The notes under the pieces: model-generated
Seen by the model: only the letters and a program-made list of their open reading frames with translations
Database searches by the model: none
What the model was told of the DNA's origin: nothing
Part shown: positions 7,900-16,825 of the stretch, piece by piece
Layout: every line of letters begins with the position of its first letter
How positions within the stretch are numbered: the stretch's first letter is position 1
Made by a program: the position numbers and the translations under genes
Assembly: GCF_003233845.1 (NCBI RefSeq)
Contig: NZ_QKRB01000041.1
Span: 1 to 64,000 of the forward strand
Direction: 5' to 3'
DNA from: Paenibacillus sambharensis
GTDB taxonomy: Bacteria > Bacillota > Bacilli > Paenibacillales > Paenibacillaceae
Length of the DNA stretch: 64,000 bases

Positions 7900-8590
7900 T
7901 TTTATATCCAACTCCCCATACAGTAACAATCAGCTTGTCTCCTGTCTCCTGCTCCAGCTTGTCACGCAGCTTGCTGATATGTACCATCACGGTGTTATTG
8001 GATTCGAAATACTTTTCTTTCCACACCTGCTGGAAAATATCCTCAGCGCTGAACACCCTGCCCGGAGATGAAGCCAGCAAATGCAGGATGCCAAATTCTG
8101 TAGACGTCAGATGAAGCGCCCGTCCATCCACATGAACGGAATGCGTGGCCTTGTCAATCCGCAGCGGACCCAGCCGTACGATGCCCGCCTCTTCCTTCTC
8201 CACAGGTCCCGCCGCGCTGTATTGGAATGAACGGCGAAGAAGCGACTTTACGCGCGCAACCAGCTCAAGAGGGTTAAACGGCTTCACCATATAATCGTCC
8301 GCCCCGGTCATGAGACCGAGTATTTTATCCATATCCTCTGCCTTAGCACTTAACATCAGAATCGGTATGCTGGCTTCGCGCCTCAGCCTCCTGCACACTT
8401 CCAGACCGTCGATATGCGGCATCATAATATCCAGCACCACCAAATCGGCAGGCTGCCGCTCGAACACGTCAAGGGCCTGCTGCCCATCATGTGCCAGCTC
8501 GGTCACATAACCTTCATTCCGCAAATAAATATCAATCAGCTCCGCAATTTCCCGGTCGTCGTCCACGATTAATATCCGGCGGTTCATCAT
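7889..8590 (-). CDS. VanR-like OmpR-family response regulator
   Basis: A 233-residue regulator with a receiver domain (acidic pocket VDDD at residues 9-12, phospho-acceptor Asp54 in VVLDIMMPHIDG, Lys in GADDYMVKPFNP near 104) and a C-terminal winged helix ending TVWGVGYKIEG. The stretches GADDYMVKPFNPLELVARVK and YFESNNTVMVHISKLRDKLE closely resemble VanR. The ATG at 8590 follows AAGGAGAGCTGACGT. The regulator probably binds the 11-bp repeats in front of its own gene and in front of the D,D-carboxypeptidase gene. No vanH, vanA or vanX genes are in the window, so this is not a glycopeptide resistance operon as such. Confidence 0.95.
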   Translation of the reverse strand: MMNRRILIVDDDREIAELIDIYLRNEGYVTELAHDGQQALDVFERQPADLVVLDIMMPHIDGLEVCRRLRREASIPILMLSAKAEDMDKILGLMTGADDYMVKPFNPLELVARVKSLLRRSFQYSAAGPVEKEEAGIVRLGPLRIDKATHSVHVDGRALHLTSTEFGILHLLASSPGRVFSAEDIFQQVWKEKYFESNNTVMVHISKLRDKLEQETGDKLIVTVWGVGYKIEG

Positions 8591-8675
8591 ACGTCAGCTC
8601 TCCTTATCAACACAAAAATACGGCTTTATTCCCACTATACACGAGAAACTCAGCCGTTGTCCCGGTTCCGGACAC

Positions 8676-8714
8676 TTTATAAGAATGTTTAAGGGATGCT
8701 TAAGGTTTTCTTAA
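8676..8714 (-). promoter_or_regulatory. Promoter with 11-bp-spaced boxes upstream of the VanR-like gene
   Basis: On the minus strand TTAAG, TTAAG and TTAAA begin at 8714, 8703 and 8692, each 11 bases apart, and a -10 like TATAAA follows at 8681-8676. The first two boxes are identical. The arrangement mirrors the one at 6583-6636 and points to autoregulation. The untranslated leader to the ATG at 8590 would be about 80 bases. Confidence 0.65.
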
Positions 8715-8762
8715 CGTTGCTGGAATTATTATGGATACAGGGACAGGAATCATACAGAAAAA

Positions 8763-8793
8763 CAGGCTTCACCTCTAAGAAAGGTTAAGCCTG
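8763..8793 (-). terminator. Intrinsic terminator after corA
   Basis: CAGGCTT (8763-8769) pairs with AAGCCTG (8787-8793), with partial pairing further in. On the minus strand the stem is followed by TTTTTCTGTATG. It lies 14 bases beyond the corA stop codon. Confidence 0.8.
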
Positions 8794-8806
8794 CTGTTGA
8801 ATCTGT

Positions 8807-9757
8807 CTAGCGAAACCAGCCCTTGCGCCTAAACCACACAAACATGCCTGACCCAAGCAGCGCCATCACCGCCAAAACTGCAAAGTACCCCCAGCGCCAT
8901 TCCAGCTCCGGCATATTCGCAAAATTCATGCCATACAGACCCGCAATGAACGTAAGCGGCATAAATATTGTCGTAATGACCGTCAGGGTCTTCATAATTG
9001 TATTCATCCGGTCCGAATTGTAGGAGAGATAGCTGTCCCTTATATCGGCGGTCAACTCCCTGCTTGAATCGATCATTTCATTTAAACGGAGCAGGTGGTC
9101 ATGGACATCAGTGAAAAAGGCCCGGTGCTCCTTAATGCCCGGTATGCGCTCCGTATTGATTATCCGGTACAGCAGCTCTCTCATCGGGACCATTGTCTTG
9201 CGCAGCTTAAGCAGCCGGGAGCGAATCGCAAACACTTCCTCCATCAACTGCTTGCCTGAGTCCCTGCGGTCCAGGTCATCAAGCTCCGCCAGCTGGTCTT
9301 CAAGTTCATAGACAACGGGAAAATAGTAATCCACCAGCTTGTCCATGACAATATAAGCTGCGAACAGCGGCCCCCGCCGCTGATGTTTGGGCTGATTAAC
9401 GAGCTTGCGCCAAGCTTCCTCGACTGCCCGGGAAGGCTGCAGGTGGTAGGTCACGACCAGCCTGTCTGCTACAAACAGGTTGACTTCTTCTACTTGAAGC
9501 GTTTCTGGCTGCAGGGCATGCAGCACGAAGAAATGCATGTCTTCATATTGATCCCACTTGGGCCGCTGGAGTTCATGCCCGCAATCTTCTATCGCCAGCG
9601 GATGAAATTTGAAATACGTATCGAGCAGCTCCGTTTCTTCAGCAGACGGCCTGTCAAAATCCACCCATACCCAGTCAAATGTATGGCTCTGCAGCTCCTC
9701 GACACGCTCAAGAAGGGCTGGCTCACGGCCAGCGTGGAAACCGGTAATTCTCAGCAC
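8807..9757 (-). CDS. corA: CorA-type magnesium/cobalt transporter
   Basis: A protein of 316 residues from the GTG at 9757, which follows AGGAGGGATTCC; the upstream in-frame ATG at 9772 contains that Shine-Dalgarno within its own codons and is less likely. A long cytoplasmic N-terminal domain rich in charged helices leads to two C-terminal membrane segments, the first ending in the signature YGMNFANMPE. The second ends in FVWFRRKGWFR, a basic tail as expected. CorA forms pentameric divalent-cation channels in the membrane. The gene starts 38 bases after the diguanylate cyclase gene with no terminator between them, so they are probably one operon. Co2+ uptake could also matter for the cobalamin genes upstream, but that is a guess. 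Confidence 0.93.
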   Translation of the reverse strand: MLRITGFHAGREPALLERVEELQSHTFDWVWVDFDRPSAEETELLDTYFKFHPLAIEDCGHELQRPKWDQYEDMHFFVLHALQPETLQVEEVNLFVADRLVVTYHLQPSRAVEEAWRKLVNQPKHQRRGPLFAAYIVMDKLVDYYFPVVYELEDQLAELDDLDRRDSGKQLMEEVFAIRSRLLKLRKTMVPMRELLYRIINTERIPGIKEHRAFFTDVHDHLLRLNEMIDSSRELTADIRDSYLSYNSDRMNTIMKTLTVITTIFMPLTFIAGLYGMNFANMPELEWRWGYFAVLAVMALLGSGMFVWFRRKGWFR

Positions 9758-9795
9758 GGAATCCCTCCTCATCTATTCTGCAGCACAATCTAGCG

Positions 9796-11415
9796 TCAAC
9801 CCAGCTGGCCTGCCAGACGAATAAGCCGGGATTCCAGCTCTTCGAGACTAAACGGCTTCGTCATATAATCATCCGCGCCCAGATCAAGCGCCTTCTTGAT
9901 ATCATCCTCACTGCCTCTTGCAGTCAGCATGATGACCAGATAACGGGAAGGCTTATCGATCATACGAATTCTCTCCAATACTTCAAGCCCGTCCATTCCC
10001 TGCAGCATGCCATCGAGCACAATCAAATAGGACTCGCCGCCCGTGTGCCACGCGTCTTCAAAGAACGATTCTCCGCCCCTGTAAGTCCGGATATCGGCAT
10101 TCTTCGTTTGGCCAAGGAGGCTCTGCAGGCTCTCCGCCAGCATGGTGCGGACAATCGGATCATCATCGATTACCGCCACTCGAAGGACACATCCTGGCAG
10201 CTCCATACTGTTCGAATCCGCCATGACCGCCCGGTTCCGGCCCTCTCGCTTGGCTAAATACAGCGCTTGGTCAGCCCGTGACAGCCAATCCTTCATCTCT
10301 GCGTACTCGCCAGAGTACTCCACAATTCCCGCAGAGAACGTGACTGGGATCCGCTCCGAATTGGATGTAAAGACCAGGCGTTCGAAACCCTTCCGCAGCC
10401 GCTCGATTACCTGCATTGCTTCAATACCCCTCGTCTGGTCCAGCAGCACAACAAACTCCTCGCCCCCATAACGTGTAAATACATCCGTAGGGCGCATATT
10501 TGTTTTCATATACTCGGCAAATTGAGACAGCACATAATCGCCCATCAAATGCCCGTGGACGTCATTGATCTGTTTGAAGTGGTCCAGGTCAATTACGACA
10601 AGCGAGAATACCTTCTTGCTGCGCTCATACTCCAGCTGCAGCTTGGCATAGTGATCGGCCAAATATTTGCGGTTGTAGGCCCCGGTCAGCTCATCGATAA
10701 AGAGCGACTGATCGATCCAGCGTTTTTTCTCAAATTTGCGCTGCAGCTTAATGATGAGCTCTTCCATATCAAGCGGCTTGTGAAGAAAATCATCCGCCCC
10801 CATCCGGAAGGCATTCAGCCGTGTCTCCCTATCGTTGTCTACACTGATCATGATCGTAGAGGCCAGCTGCTTGCGGATAATATCCTGAATCGATTCCATC
10901 ACCCGAAGTCCGTTCGTATGGGGAAGGAAATAATCAATGATGAAGCAATCGGGATTCAAATTGTGGAAATAGGAAATGGCTTTATCAGGACTCCGGGTAG
11001 CCACCACCACCCAGCCGCACTGTTCGAGCTGCTCCTTCAAATACATAAGAAGTGTTATATCATCGTCCAAAATCAGAACGAGAGGCTTGAGCTTGTCAAT
11101 AACGGCAGACGATAAATCCTCCCCGTCCATCCGCAGCTCTTCATTGTTGTGATAGTTGTATACAATTTTCACAAAATCAACCATGAAGGTCCGCAGTTCA
11201 GCGGGCGCCCACCATTTGTCCTCGATGTCCTTCTGTTTCTCCATGAGCAGCTCGGCTGCTTCCTGAAGATCTGACAGCCCAATCGTTCCCGCGGTTCCCT
11301 TAACCGTGTGCAGGAGCATATGAACTTCGGCGGCCGATATGGACTCTGATTCCTCAAACCATATCTCAAGCTGGCGGATAAGATGGGCGATTAGCATATC
11401 CCGATATTTATTCAT
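9796..11415 (-). CDS. HPt-REC-GGDEF-REC diguanylate cyclase
   Basis: A signalling protein of about 539 residues starting [11 protein letters not shown] at 11415 after AAGGGG; an in-frame upstream start at 11469 has no ribosome site. Domains in order: an N-terminal HPt domain with [11 protein letters not shown] (phospho-accepting His near residue 34), a first receiver with DDD and [12 protein letters not shown] near 165, a GGDEF domain with an intact active site GGEEF in [12 protein letters not shown], and a second receiver with VIDDDP and [16 protein letters not shown] stands five residues before GGEEF, so the product-inhibition site is present. The protein should make cyclic di-GMP under phosphorelay control. 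No membrane segment is seen. No partner kinase lies beside it, so the phosphoryl donor is encoded elsewhere. Confidence 0.93.
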   Translation of the reverse strand: MNKYRDMLIAHLIRQLEIWFEESESISAAEVHMLLHTVKGTAGTIGLSDLQEAAELLMEKQKDIEDKWWAPAELRTFMVDFVKIVYNYHNNEELRMDGEDLSSAVIDKLKPLVLILDDDITLLMYLKEQLEQCGWVVVATRSPDKAISYFHNLNPDCFIIDYFLPHTNGLRVMESIQDIIRKQLASTIMISVDNDRETRLNAFRMGADDFLHKPLDMEELIIKLQRKFEKKRWIDQSLFIDELTGAYNRKYLADHYAKLQLEYERSKKVFSLVVIDLDHFKQINDVHGHLMGDYVLSQFAEYMKTNMRPTDVFTRYGGEEFVVLLDQTRGIEAMQVIERLRKGFERLVFTSNSERIPVTFSAGIVEYSGEYAEMKDWLSRADQALYLAKREGRNRAVMADSNSMELPGCVLRVAVIDDDPIVRTMLAESLQSLLGQTKNADIRTYRGGESFFEDAWHTGGESYLIVLDGMLQGMDGLEVLERIRMIDKPSRYLVIMLTARGSEDDIKKALDLGADDYMTKPFSLEELESRLIRLAGQLG

Positions 11416-11509
11416 GAATAATTGTAACCCCTTAGAAGTATGTACGATGCCTAGTGAACAGTATAGCACCCTGGGCGCTCTTATTCGAGCCTTGAAGCCG
11501 GGTGACTAA

Positions 11510-12217
11510 CTATTTATCGGTATACGAAGCGGATTCTTTAACCGTCAGATAGACAAGCCGGCCGGCCGCATGCCCGACTGCCGCCGCCGTTCCGCCATAC
11601 ACATGCTCGACGCCGTATCTACGGCTCTGCGTAGCGGCAACCACAAGCGCATCGGTCGTTGTACCTGTTGCGAGCTTGCCCGCCGATTCTGCATCTCGAA
11701 CATCAAGATCCCATAGTGCCGAAGATTTGGCTTCTGTAGCTGTACACATCAGGTTCAGCATGGCGGCAGGCGAGATCAGACCATCCAGAAAAATCAGGGT
11801 GTTGATTGTACCCGGTCGATAGGATGGGAAGACGGCGCGGGGAATCCCTGCTTTGGCAGCGTTGCCGAGTCCAGCAGTTGTGCATACAACCATTCTGAAG
11901 CCTTCTCCAGCTGCTTCGTGGACAGAAGCACGCGTCAAGTCCGCTGCGGTCAGCAGGCCGATTGTACGGGCAACGCTCATGCCCTGTATGGATACATAGC
12001 CCTGCAGATCCGTCACCGGATCTGAGCAGTCATAATCAAGCTCTACCCGCCGGTTAATGAATGTATCAGCTTGACAGAATCCGCCATTAAGAATAGCGCT
12101 GCTGGTGCATTCGAGTGTTCCTGCACCCGTCACACGAATAGCATCTTCCCGGAGGGCGAATGTCAGCTCAGGCCAGCACTCTGCATGATACAAGCGTTCT
12201 GTGCGAAAGGGCTGCAT
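11510..12217 (-). CDS. cbiZ: Adenosylcobinamide amidohydrolase CbiZ
   Basis: A 235-residue protein with the CbiZ signature TTDALVVAATQSRR and EHVYGGTAAAVGHAAGRLVY in its C-terminal third. CbiZ removes the aminopropanol side chain from adenosylcobinamide to give adenosylcobyric acid, which lets the cell salvage and remodel incomplete or foreign corrinoids. The start overlaps the cobQ stop in TAATG, and GGGAGGAACGAATA precedes it. It is the last gene of the operon. It works with CbiB, encoded in the same operon, which attaches a new side chain to cobyric acid. A weak hairpin at about 11467-11503 may end the transcript. Confidence 0.92.
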   Translation of the reverse strand: MQPFRTERLYHAECWPELTFALREDAIRVTGAGTLECTSSAILNGGFCQADTFINRRVELDYDCSDPVTDLQGYVSIQGMSVARTIGLLTAADLTRASVHEAAGEGFRMVVCTTAGLGNAAKAGIPRAVFPSYRPGTINTLIFLDGLISPAAMLNLMCTATEAKSSALWDLDVRDAESAGKLATGTTTDALVVAATQSRRYGVEHVYGGTAAAVGHAAGRLVYLTVKESASYTDK

Positions 12218-13860
12218 TATTCGTTCCTCCCCAGTCCCGCAATCGTATAAATTACATCCATATCCAGATGCTGCCTCACATGGTCAGCCAGCCGGTCAAA
12301 CGCGGCTTCGCGCCGCTCTCTGAAACGCAGCAGCGGCTTAATCGGCTGCAGTCCGCGTGCTGCCCGCAGTTCGTTCAGCCAGGCTCTGCGGAAATCATCG
12401 TTGTGCAGAACACCATGCAGAAAGGTGCCCCAGATTCTGCCATCCCCGCTTGCCGCACCCTCGGCATAAGCAGGTTCATCTTGATTCTGTCCGCTCCATG
12501 TCCGTACATGCGCCTCCTCCCGTGCAAGCAGGAACGGCTGGTCGTAATCTCCCTCACTGCGGACTTCTCCCATGTGAATCTCATAACCGGCAATGGGATG
12601 CTTGTCCTGCCAGCCCGGCAGCCGGGCCTCACCCTGCACCCTGACCGTTCTCTTCTCAGCAGCGAATACGACTGCGAACGGGAACCAGTTCAATGCCGCT
12701 GTCTCTTCCTTATCCGACTCTATCTTCATTGGATCAAGCAGGCGGCTGCCCATCATCTCGTATCCTCCGCATATGCCGGCTACCCTGCCGCCGCTTGCGG
12801 CATATTCATGAAGCCGTCCGGCCAGGCCGCTCTGCTGAAGAAACAGCCAGTCCTCTACGGTGTTCTTGCTTCCGGGTATAATCACAGCATCAGGCCGTCC
12901 AAAGTCGCATGCCTCCGCCACATACCGGACCCGGACATCGGACTCGTAATACAGAGGATCTATATCAGTAAAATTGGAGATGCGCGGCAGGCGGAGAACC
13001 ACGATATCAAGCAGTCCGTCAGGAGAGCCGCAGCCCTCTTGAAGGCCGGATGCCGCCCCGGTGCCTGCCCTGCTGCCGCTGCAGATGAGCCCGTCTCTGG
13101 CCACCCGGCTGTCAAGCGAGAGAGAATCCTCATCCTCGAGACCCAATGCATCGAGATAGGGTATGACACCAAGCACCGGCTTGCCTGTCTTTTGCTCCAG
13201 GAAATCCAGCCCAGGCTGCAGCAGCGAAACATCTCCGCGGAATTTGTTAATGACAAACCCGGCAACCCGGTCCCGCTCATGCGGCTCCAGCAGCTCCATC
13301 GTGCCGACAATCGAAGCGAATACTCCGCCTCTGTCGATATCGGCGACTAACAGCACAGGCGCTTCCGCCCATGCTGCCATCCGCATGTTGACGATTTCCC
13401 GGTCCTTCAGGTTAATTTCCACGGGGCTCCCTGCCCCCTCCAATACAACGATATCATAGGAATCTCTTAATCTGCCGATTGCGTCCTGCACAATTGCCTC
13501 AGCCTCTGCGAGATACTCTTCTCTGTACGCTCTAGCGTTATAATCCCGCAGCGGCTTCCCGTGAACCACGACCTGCGAGGTCATATTTCCTTTTGGCTTA
13601 AGCAGAATCGGGTTCATATCTGTGGTCGCCGCAATCCCGCACGCATCAGCCTGCATGCCCTGCGCCCGGCCGATTTCCTTGCCATCCCAGGTGACATAGG
13701 AATTCAGCGACATGTTCTGTGATTTGAATGGTGCTGTCCGATAGCCGTCCTGGGTAAAGATCCGGCAGAGCGCCGTGGTCAGCAGACTTTTGCCTGCATC
13801 GGACGTTGTTCCCTGTACCATCAGCGTCACAGCCTTATGAGCACGTTCATTTAACTTCAA
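12217..13860 (-). CDS. cobQ: Cobyric acid synthase CobQ
   Basis: A protein of about 547 residues. It has an N-terminal dethiobiotin-synthase-like ATPase domain with MVQGTTSDAGKSLLTTALCR and a C-terminal class I glutamine amidotransferase domain with its nucleophile in GICGGYEMMG and catalytic His in WGTFLHGVLHND. It amidates four carboxylates of adenosylcobyrinic acid a,c-diamide. The start is uncertain: TTG at 13860, GTG at 13827 or ATG at 13821 are possible, and the frame extends open into cobD. It overlaps cobD by a few bases and cbiZ by one. In an operon with no corrin ring genes, CobQ suggests that upstream intermediates come from elsewhere in the genome or are scavenged. Confidence 0.93.
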   Translation of the reverse strand: MKLNERAHKAVTLMVQGTTSDAGKSLLTTALCRIFTQDGYRTAPFKSQNMSLNSYVTWDGKEIGRAQGMQADACGIAATTDMNPILLKPKGNMTSQVVVHGKPLRDYNARAYREEYLAEAEAIVQDAIGRLRDSYDIVVLEGAGSPVEINLKDREIVNMRMAAWAEAPVLLVADIDRGGVFASIVGTMELLEPHERDRVAGFVINKFRGDVSLLQPGLDFLEQKTGKPVLGVIPYLDALGLEDEDSLSLDSRVARDGLICSGSRAGTGAASGLQEGCGSPDGLLDIVVLRLPRISNFTDIDPLYYESDVRVRYVAEACDFGRPDAVIIPGSKNTVEDWLFLQQSGLAGRLHEYAASGGRVAGICGGYEMMGSRLLDPMKIESDKEETAALNWFPFAVVFAAEKRTVRVQGEARLPGWQDKHPIAGYEIHMGEVRSEGDYDQPFLLAREEAHVRTWSGQNQDEPAYAEGAASGDGRIWGTFLHGVLHNDDFRRAWLNELRAARGLQPIKPLLRFRERREAAFDRLADHVRQHLDMDVIYTIAGLGRNE

Positions 13861-14959
13861 GCCCTGCACCAGCCTTTCCAGTATCAGATGCCAGACAAGC
13901 CTGCAGCGCAGCCAGCAGACGGTCATTATCTCTCCTTAGCTTGACGGCTACACGGCAGTATTGGGAACCCAGCCCGGCAAACAAGGAGGCATCCCTGATC
14001 AGCACGCCCTTCCGCCCCATCGCCCGCTGCAGATCACCCGCAGTCAGCCCTGTCTCCGTGGGCAGAGAGAATAAGATATAGTTCGCTTCGCCGGGATACA
14101 CCCGAAGTCCCAGCCGGCCAAGCTGCTCCGCCAGATAAGGACGCTCAGCGGCCAGCCACTCCAGGGTCCTCTCGGCAAATCCGCTGTCCTCCAGCGCCGC
14201 CTCGCCAATTGCCTGAGCCAGCGAATTGACACTCCAGGGCACCTGAAGCCAGCGCATTCCCCGGACAACATCAGGATGGGCTATCGCATATCCCAGCCTG
14301 ATTCCGGGTACCGCATAGAATTTCGTCATCGAGCGAAGCACCGTCAGCCGTTCATGAACTGCCGCTTCCTTAATCAGAGTCGCCGCTTCTCCATCTGGCA
14401 TGAAATCTATAAATGCTTCATCAAGCACGACCGTATGGCCGTCATCCAGGAGGCGCCGGATGAGCGCAGGCTCTACCCGCCGTCCGGTCGGATTGTTGGG
14501 AGAGCCGAATATCCATAGAGAGGGTCTGGCCTCCACCGAGTCCGCCGCTCTCTCATTGAAGGCAAACTGCTCTTCTTCAAGCAGCGGCACATTCCATACC
14601 TGCCCCCCGGCCTTGTGTACAGCATCTGAGTATTCAATAAAGCTTGGCGCCGGTACTGCTGCCGCCTTCGGCTGCTTTACGCGTATAATCAGGTCAATGA
14701 GCTCCGCCGCTCCATTGCCGATCAGCACACTCTCCTCCGGCACACCATGCAGGCTGGCAAGCTTGGCAATCAGTCTTCTCGATGCGGGATCCGGATAAGC
14801 TGTTATGATCCGTGCATAGTCCTGTATAACAGCGAGAACCGCCTGCGGCGGACCAAGCGGGTTCATATTGGAGCTGAAATCGAGAAAATCCGCGGCTGTT
14901 CCGCCAAATGCTTCCTGCGCGGTTAACAGGTCCCCGCCATGTCCAAACCTCTCAAGCAT
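13847..14959 (-). CDS. cobD: L-threonine-O-3-phosphate decarboxylase CobD
   Basis: A 370-residue PLP enzyme of the aminotransferase class I/II fold from the ATG at 14959, which follows AGGAGG at seven bases; the frame is open upstream but runs back into cobS. The N terminus MLERFGHGGDLLTAQEAFG and DFSSNMNPLG are typical of CobD. The PLP lysine lies in VLRSMTKFYAVPGIRLGYA near residue 225, and VLDEAFIDF provides the Asp that holds the pyridine nitrogen. It makes (R)-1-aminopropan-2-ol O-phosphate, the side chain that CbiB attaches to cobyric acid. It is related to HisC, but the neighbours settle the assignment. Confidence 0.94.
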   Translation of the reverse strand: MLERFGHGGDLLTAQEAFGGTAADFLDFSSNMNPLGPPQAVLAVIQDYARIITAYPDPASRRLIAKLASLHGVPEESVLIGNGAAELIDLIIRVKQPKAAAVPAPSFIEYSDAVHKAGGQVWNVPLLEEEQFAFNERAADSVEARPSLWIFGSPNNPTGRRVEPALIRRLLDDGHTVVLDEAFIDFMPDGEAATLIKEAAVHERLTVLRSMTKFYAVPGIRLGYAIAHPDVVRGMRWLQVPWSVNSLAQAIGEAALEDSGFAERTLEWLAAERPYLAEQLGRLGLRVYPGEANYILFSLPTETGLTAGDLQRAMGRKGVLIRDASLFAGLGSQYCRVAVKLRRDNDRLLAALQACLASDTGKAGAGLEVK

Positions 14960-14984
14960 TCTCATCCTCCTCTTGCTGATCGGG

Positions 14985-15857
14985 TCATGCTGGAGACAGA
15001 GCAATAACTGCCGCAAGCAGTAGCCCCGCCTCAACCCACTCATTCTGGGCGCCGTATGTATCACCCGTCTGCCCTCCAAGCTTGCGGGCCAGCCACCAGG
15101 CTAGAGGCAGCCCGAACAGCACGGCAAGCAGCGGCCACTGCAGAAGACTGAGCCATATGGAGCCTGCTGCGCCAACATTTCCAGCGCCGCTGCTAATCTC
15201 AGCATTCCAGCCGTAAATACCTGGCAGATCCGCTCTCCCGGCCAGCATCATAATGGCAGCCGTCACTACAAGGCCGGTGACAGCCGAAGCCGATGCATGC
15301 TTGAAGCCAACCTTCTGATACAGCTGGCCAAGTCCTTCTGTGCGCGCATGAGGCCAGCCGGCAATTGATACGGTCATCCACCAGCGGCTCCAGACAGGGA
15401 CACATGCCAGTACGGCGGCAGCTGCCAGGCTTCGTCCAATCTCCAGCAGCGCGGCTATCGCCGCAAATTTGAACAGCAGCAGCAGGACGGCGGCAATGAC
15501 GCCCATCGCCCCAACCCGGCTGTCCTTCATAATTTCGAGCATTCTTTCCCGCGAACGATGACTGAGTACGCCATCCGCTGTGTCCATCCAGCCATCCATG
15601 TGCAGGCCGCCCGTGAGCATGGTCCACAGCCCGGTAATAATGACAGCAGCCGGCAGCACAGGGAGCCACTCCGCAAGCAGCCATGCTGTTCCTCCTGCCG
15701 TCAGGCCAATCAACGCCCCGCTCACCGGGAAGAACAGCGTGCTCCACGCCGCCGTTCTCTGATCGAACGGTACGGCGACCGGTACCGGAAACCGGGTCAA
15801 GAACTGCACGGCCATGACAAGACCCTGCAGTGCGCTTTTTAATGCAGCCACAGCCAT
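14985..15857 (-). CDS. cobS: Adenosylcobinamide-GDP ribazoletransferase CobS
   Basis: A 290-residue integral membrane enzyme that joins adenosylcobinamide-GDP with alpha-ribazole (or its phosphate) to make cobalamin (phosphate). The family motif MAVQFLTRFPVP is at residues 15-26, and the metal-binding stretch GGLHMDGWMDTADGVLSHRSRERMLEIMKDSRVG, seen here in parts, is at about 85-117. Several membrane segments follow. The start overlaps cbiB by 19 bases and is preceded by GGGAGGAGCGGTGAT. Confidence 0.95.
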   Translation of the reverse strand: MAVAALKSALQGLVMAVQFLTRFPVPVAVPFDQRTAAWSTLFFPVSGALIGLTAGGTAWLLAEWLPVLPAAVIITGLWTMLTGGLHMDGWMDTADGVLSHRSRERMLEIMKDSRVGAMGVIAAVLLLLFKFAAIAALLEIGRSLAAAAVLACVPVWSRWWMTVSIAGWPHARTEGLGQLYQKVGFKHASASAVTGLVVTAAIMMLAGRADLPGIYGWNAEISSGAGNVGAAGSIWLSLLQWPLLAVLFGLPLAWWLARKLGGQTGDTYGAQNEWVEAGLLLAAVIALSPA

Positions 15858-16822
15858 ATCACCGCTCCTCCCGCGAACCAGATTACACTTACGATATATA
15901 ACAGCCTGCAGGCATCCATTATGTCTTCGCGATTCAGCGGCCGAATCGGCCAGCCCATCCTGGCCCGCTCGTTAGGCTGACCGAAATACCGGTTGATTCC
16001 GCCAAGCTCAATACCCAGGGCACCAGCTACTGCCGATTCCGGAATGCCGCTGTTCGGGCTTGGATGCAGCCGGGCAAACTGCCTGATGGAGCGCAATGCC
16101 CGTGCCGCTGACATGCCCCGGCAGACAGCCGCCGATAGCACCAGCAGCAGCCCGGTGAGCCGGGCCGGAATGAAATTCAGCCAATCGTCTAAACGTGCCG
16201 AGAACCAGCCAAAATCTATGTATTTGCCGTTCTTGTATCCCACCATTGAGTCCAGCGTATTGGCGGACCTGTACAGCATGGCAAGCGGCGCCCCGCCGAG
16301 CAGTGCGAAGATCAGAGGAGATACGAATGCGTCTACTGTATTTTCCGCTACTGTCTCAACCGCTGCCCGCGCAGTTTCCGCTTCTGTGAGATCATTCGTA
16401 TCCCTGCCGACAATATAGCCGGTATACAGGCGTGCGCTCTCCATATCACCGGCCTTGAGAGGCTTGTAAACCTTCATCGCCGCATCCTTCAGCCCTCTCG
16501 CAGCAATCGTCGTTGATATGAACCACACCTCAAGCGCAAATCCCAGCCATGTATGAATCCGGTATCCGGTCCATATGATTGCCGCCATAATGCCGAAGGA
16601 AGCCAGTATCGTAATCAGAGCGAGCAGTGCGCCGCGCAGCCGCTGGCCCGAAGCCGTTCCTCCCTCCTCCGGCGAGCGGTATAACCGCTTCTCCAGACGG
16701 GATATCAGCCTTCCGATCAGAATAACCGGGTGTACAGGCCACCTTGGATCGCCCACAACCCAATCCACAACTATTGCACAGCTGATCAACAGGGCTATAT
16801 CAGGCAGAGAGTGAACCAGCAT
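15839..16822 (-). CDS. cbiB: Adenosylcobinamide-phosphate synthase CbiB
   Basis: A 327-residue membrane protein with the family N-terminal motif VDWVVGDPRWPVHPVILIGR at about residues 20-39 and NTLDSMVGYKNGKYIDFGWF near 190-210. It couples adenosylcobyric acid to aminopropanol phosphate. It is also called CobD in Pseudomonas nomenclature, which should not be confused with the decarboxylase gene here. The ATG follows three bases after the cobU stop, with GGGAGGAGC as ribosome site. Confidence 0.95.
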   Translation of the reverse strand: MLVHSLPDIALLISCAIVVDWVVGDPRWPVHPVILIGRLISRLEKRLYRSPEEGGTASGQRLRGALLALITILASFGIMAAIIWTGYRIHTWLGFALEVWFISTTIAARGLKDAAMKVYKPLKAGDMESARLYTGYIVGRDTNDLTEAETARAAVETVAENTVDAFVSPLIFALLGGAPLAMLYRSANTLDSMVGYKNGKYIDFGWFSARLDDWLNFIPARLTGLLLVLSAAVCRGMSAARALRSIRQFARLHPSPNSGIPESAVAGALGIELGGINRYFGQPNERARMGWPIRPLNREDIMDACRLLYIVSVIWFAGGAVIWLWLH

Positions 16823-16825
16823 GTT

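Noticed and set aside
6583-8714. Complete glycopeptide resistance operon
   Set aside because: Only VanR/VanS-like genes and a penicillin-binding-type carboxypeptidase are present; no vanH, ligase or vanX.
12160-13350. Long open frame of 396 codons on the plus strand
   Set aside because: Lies antisense to cobQ, has no ribosome site and no recognisable domain; long antisense frames are expected in GC-rich genes.
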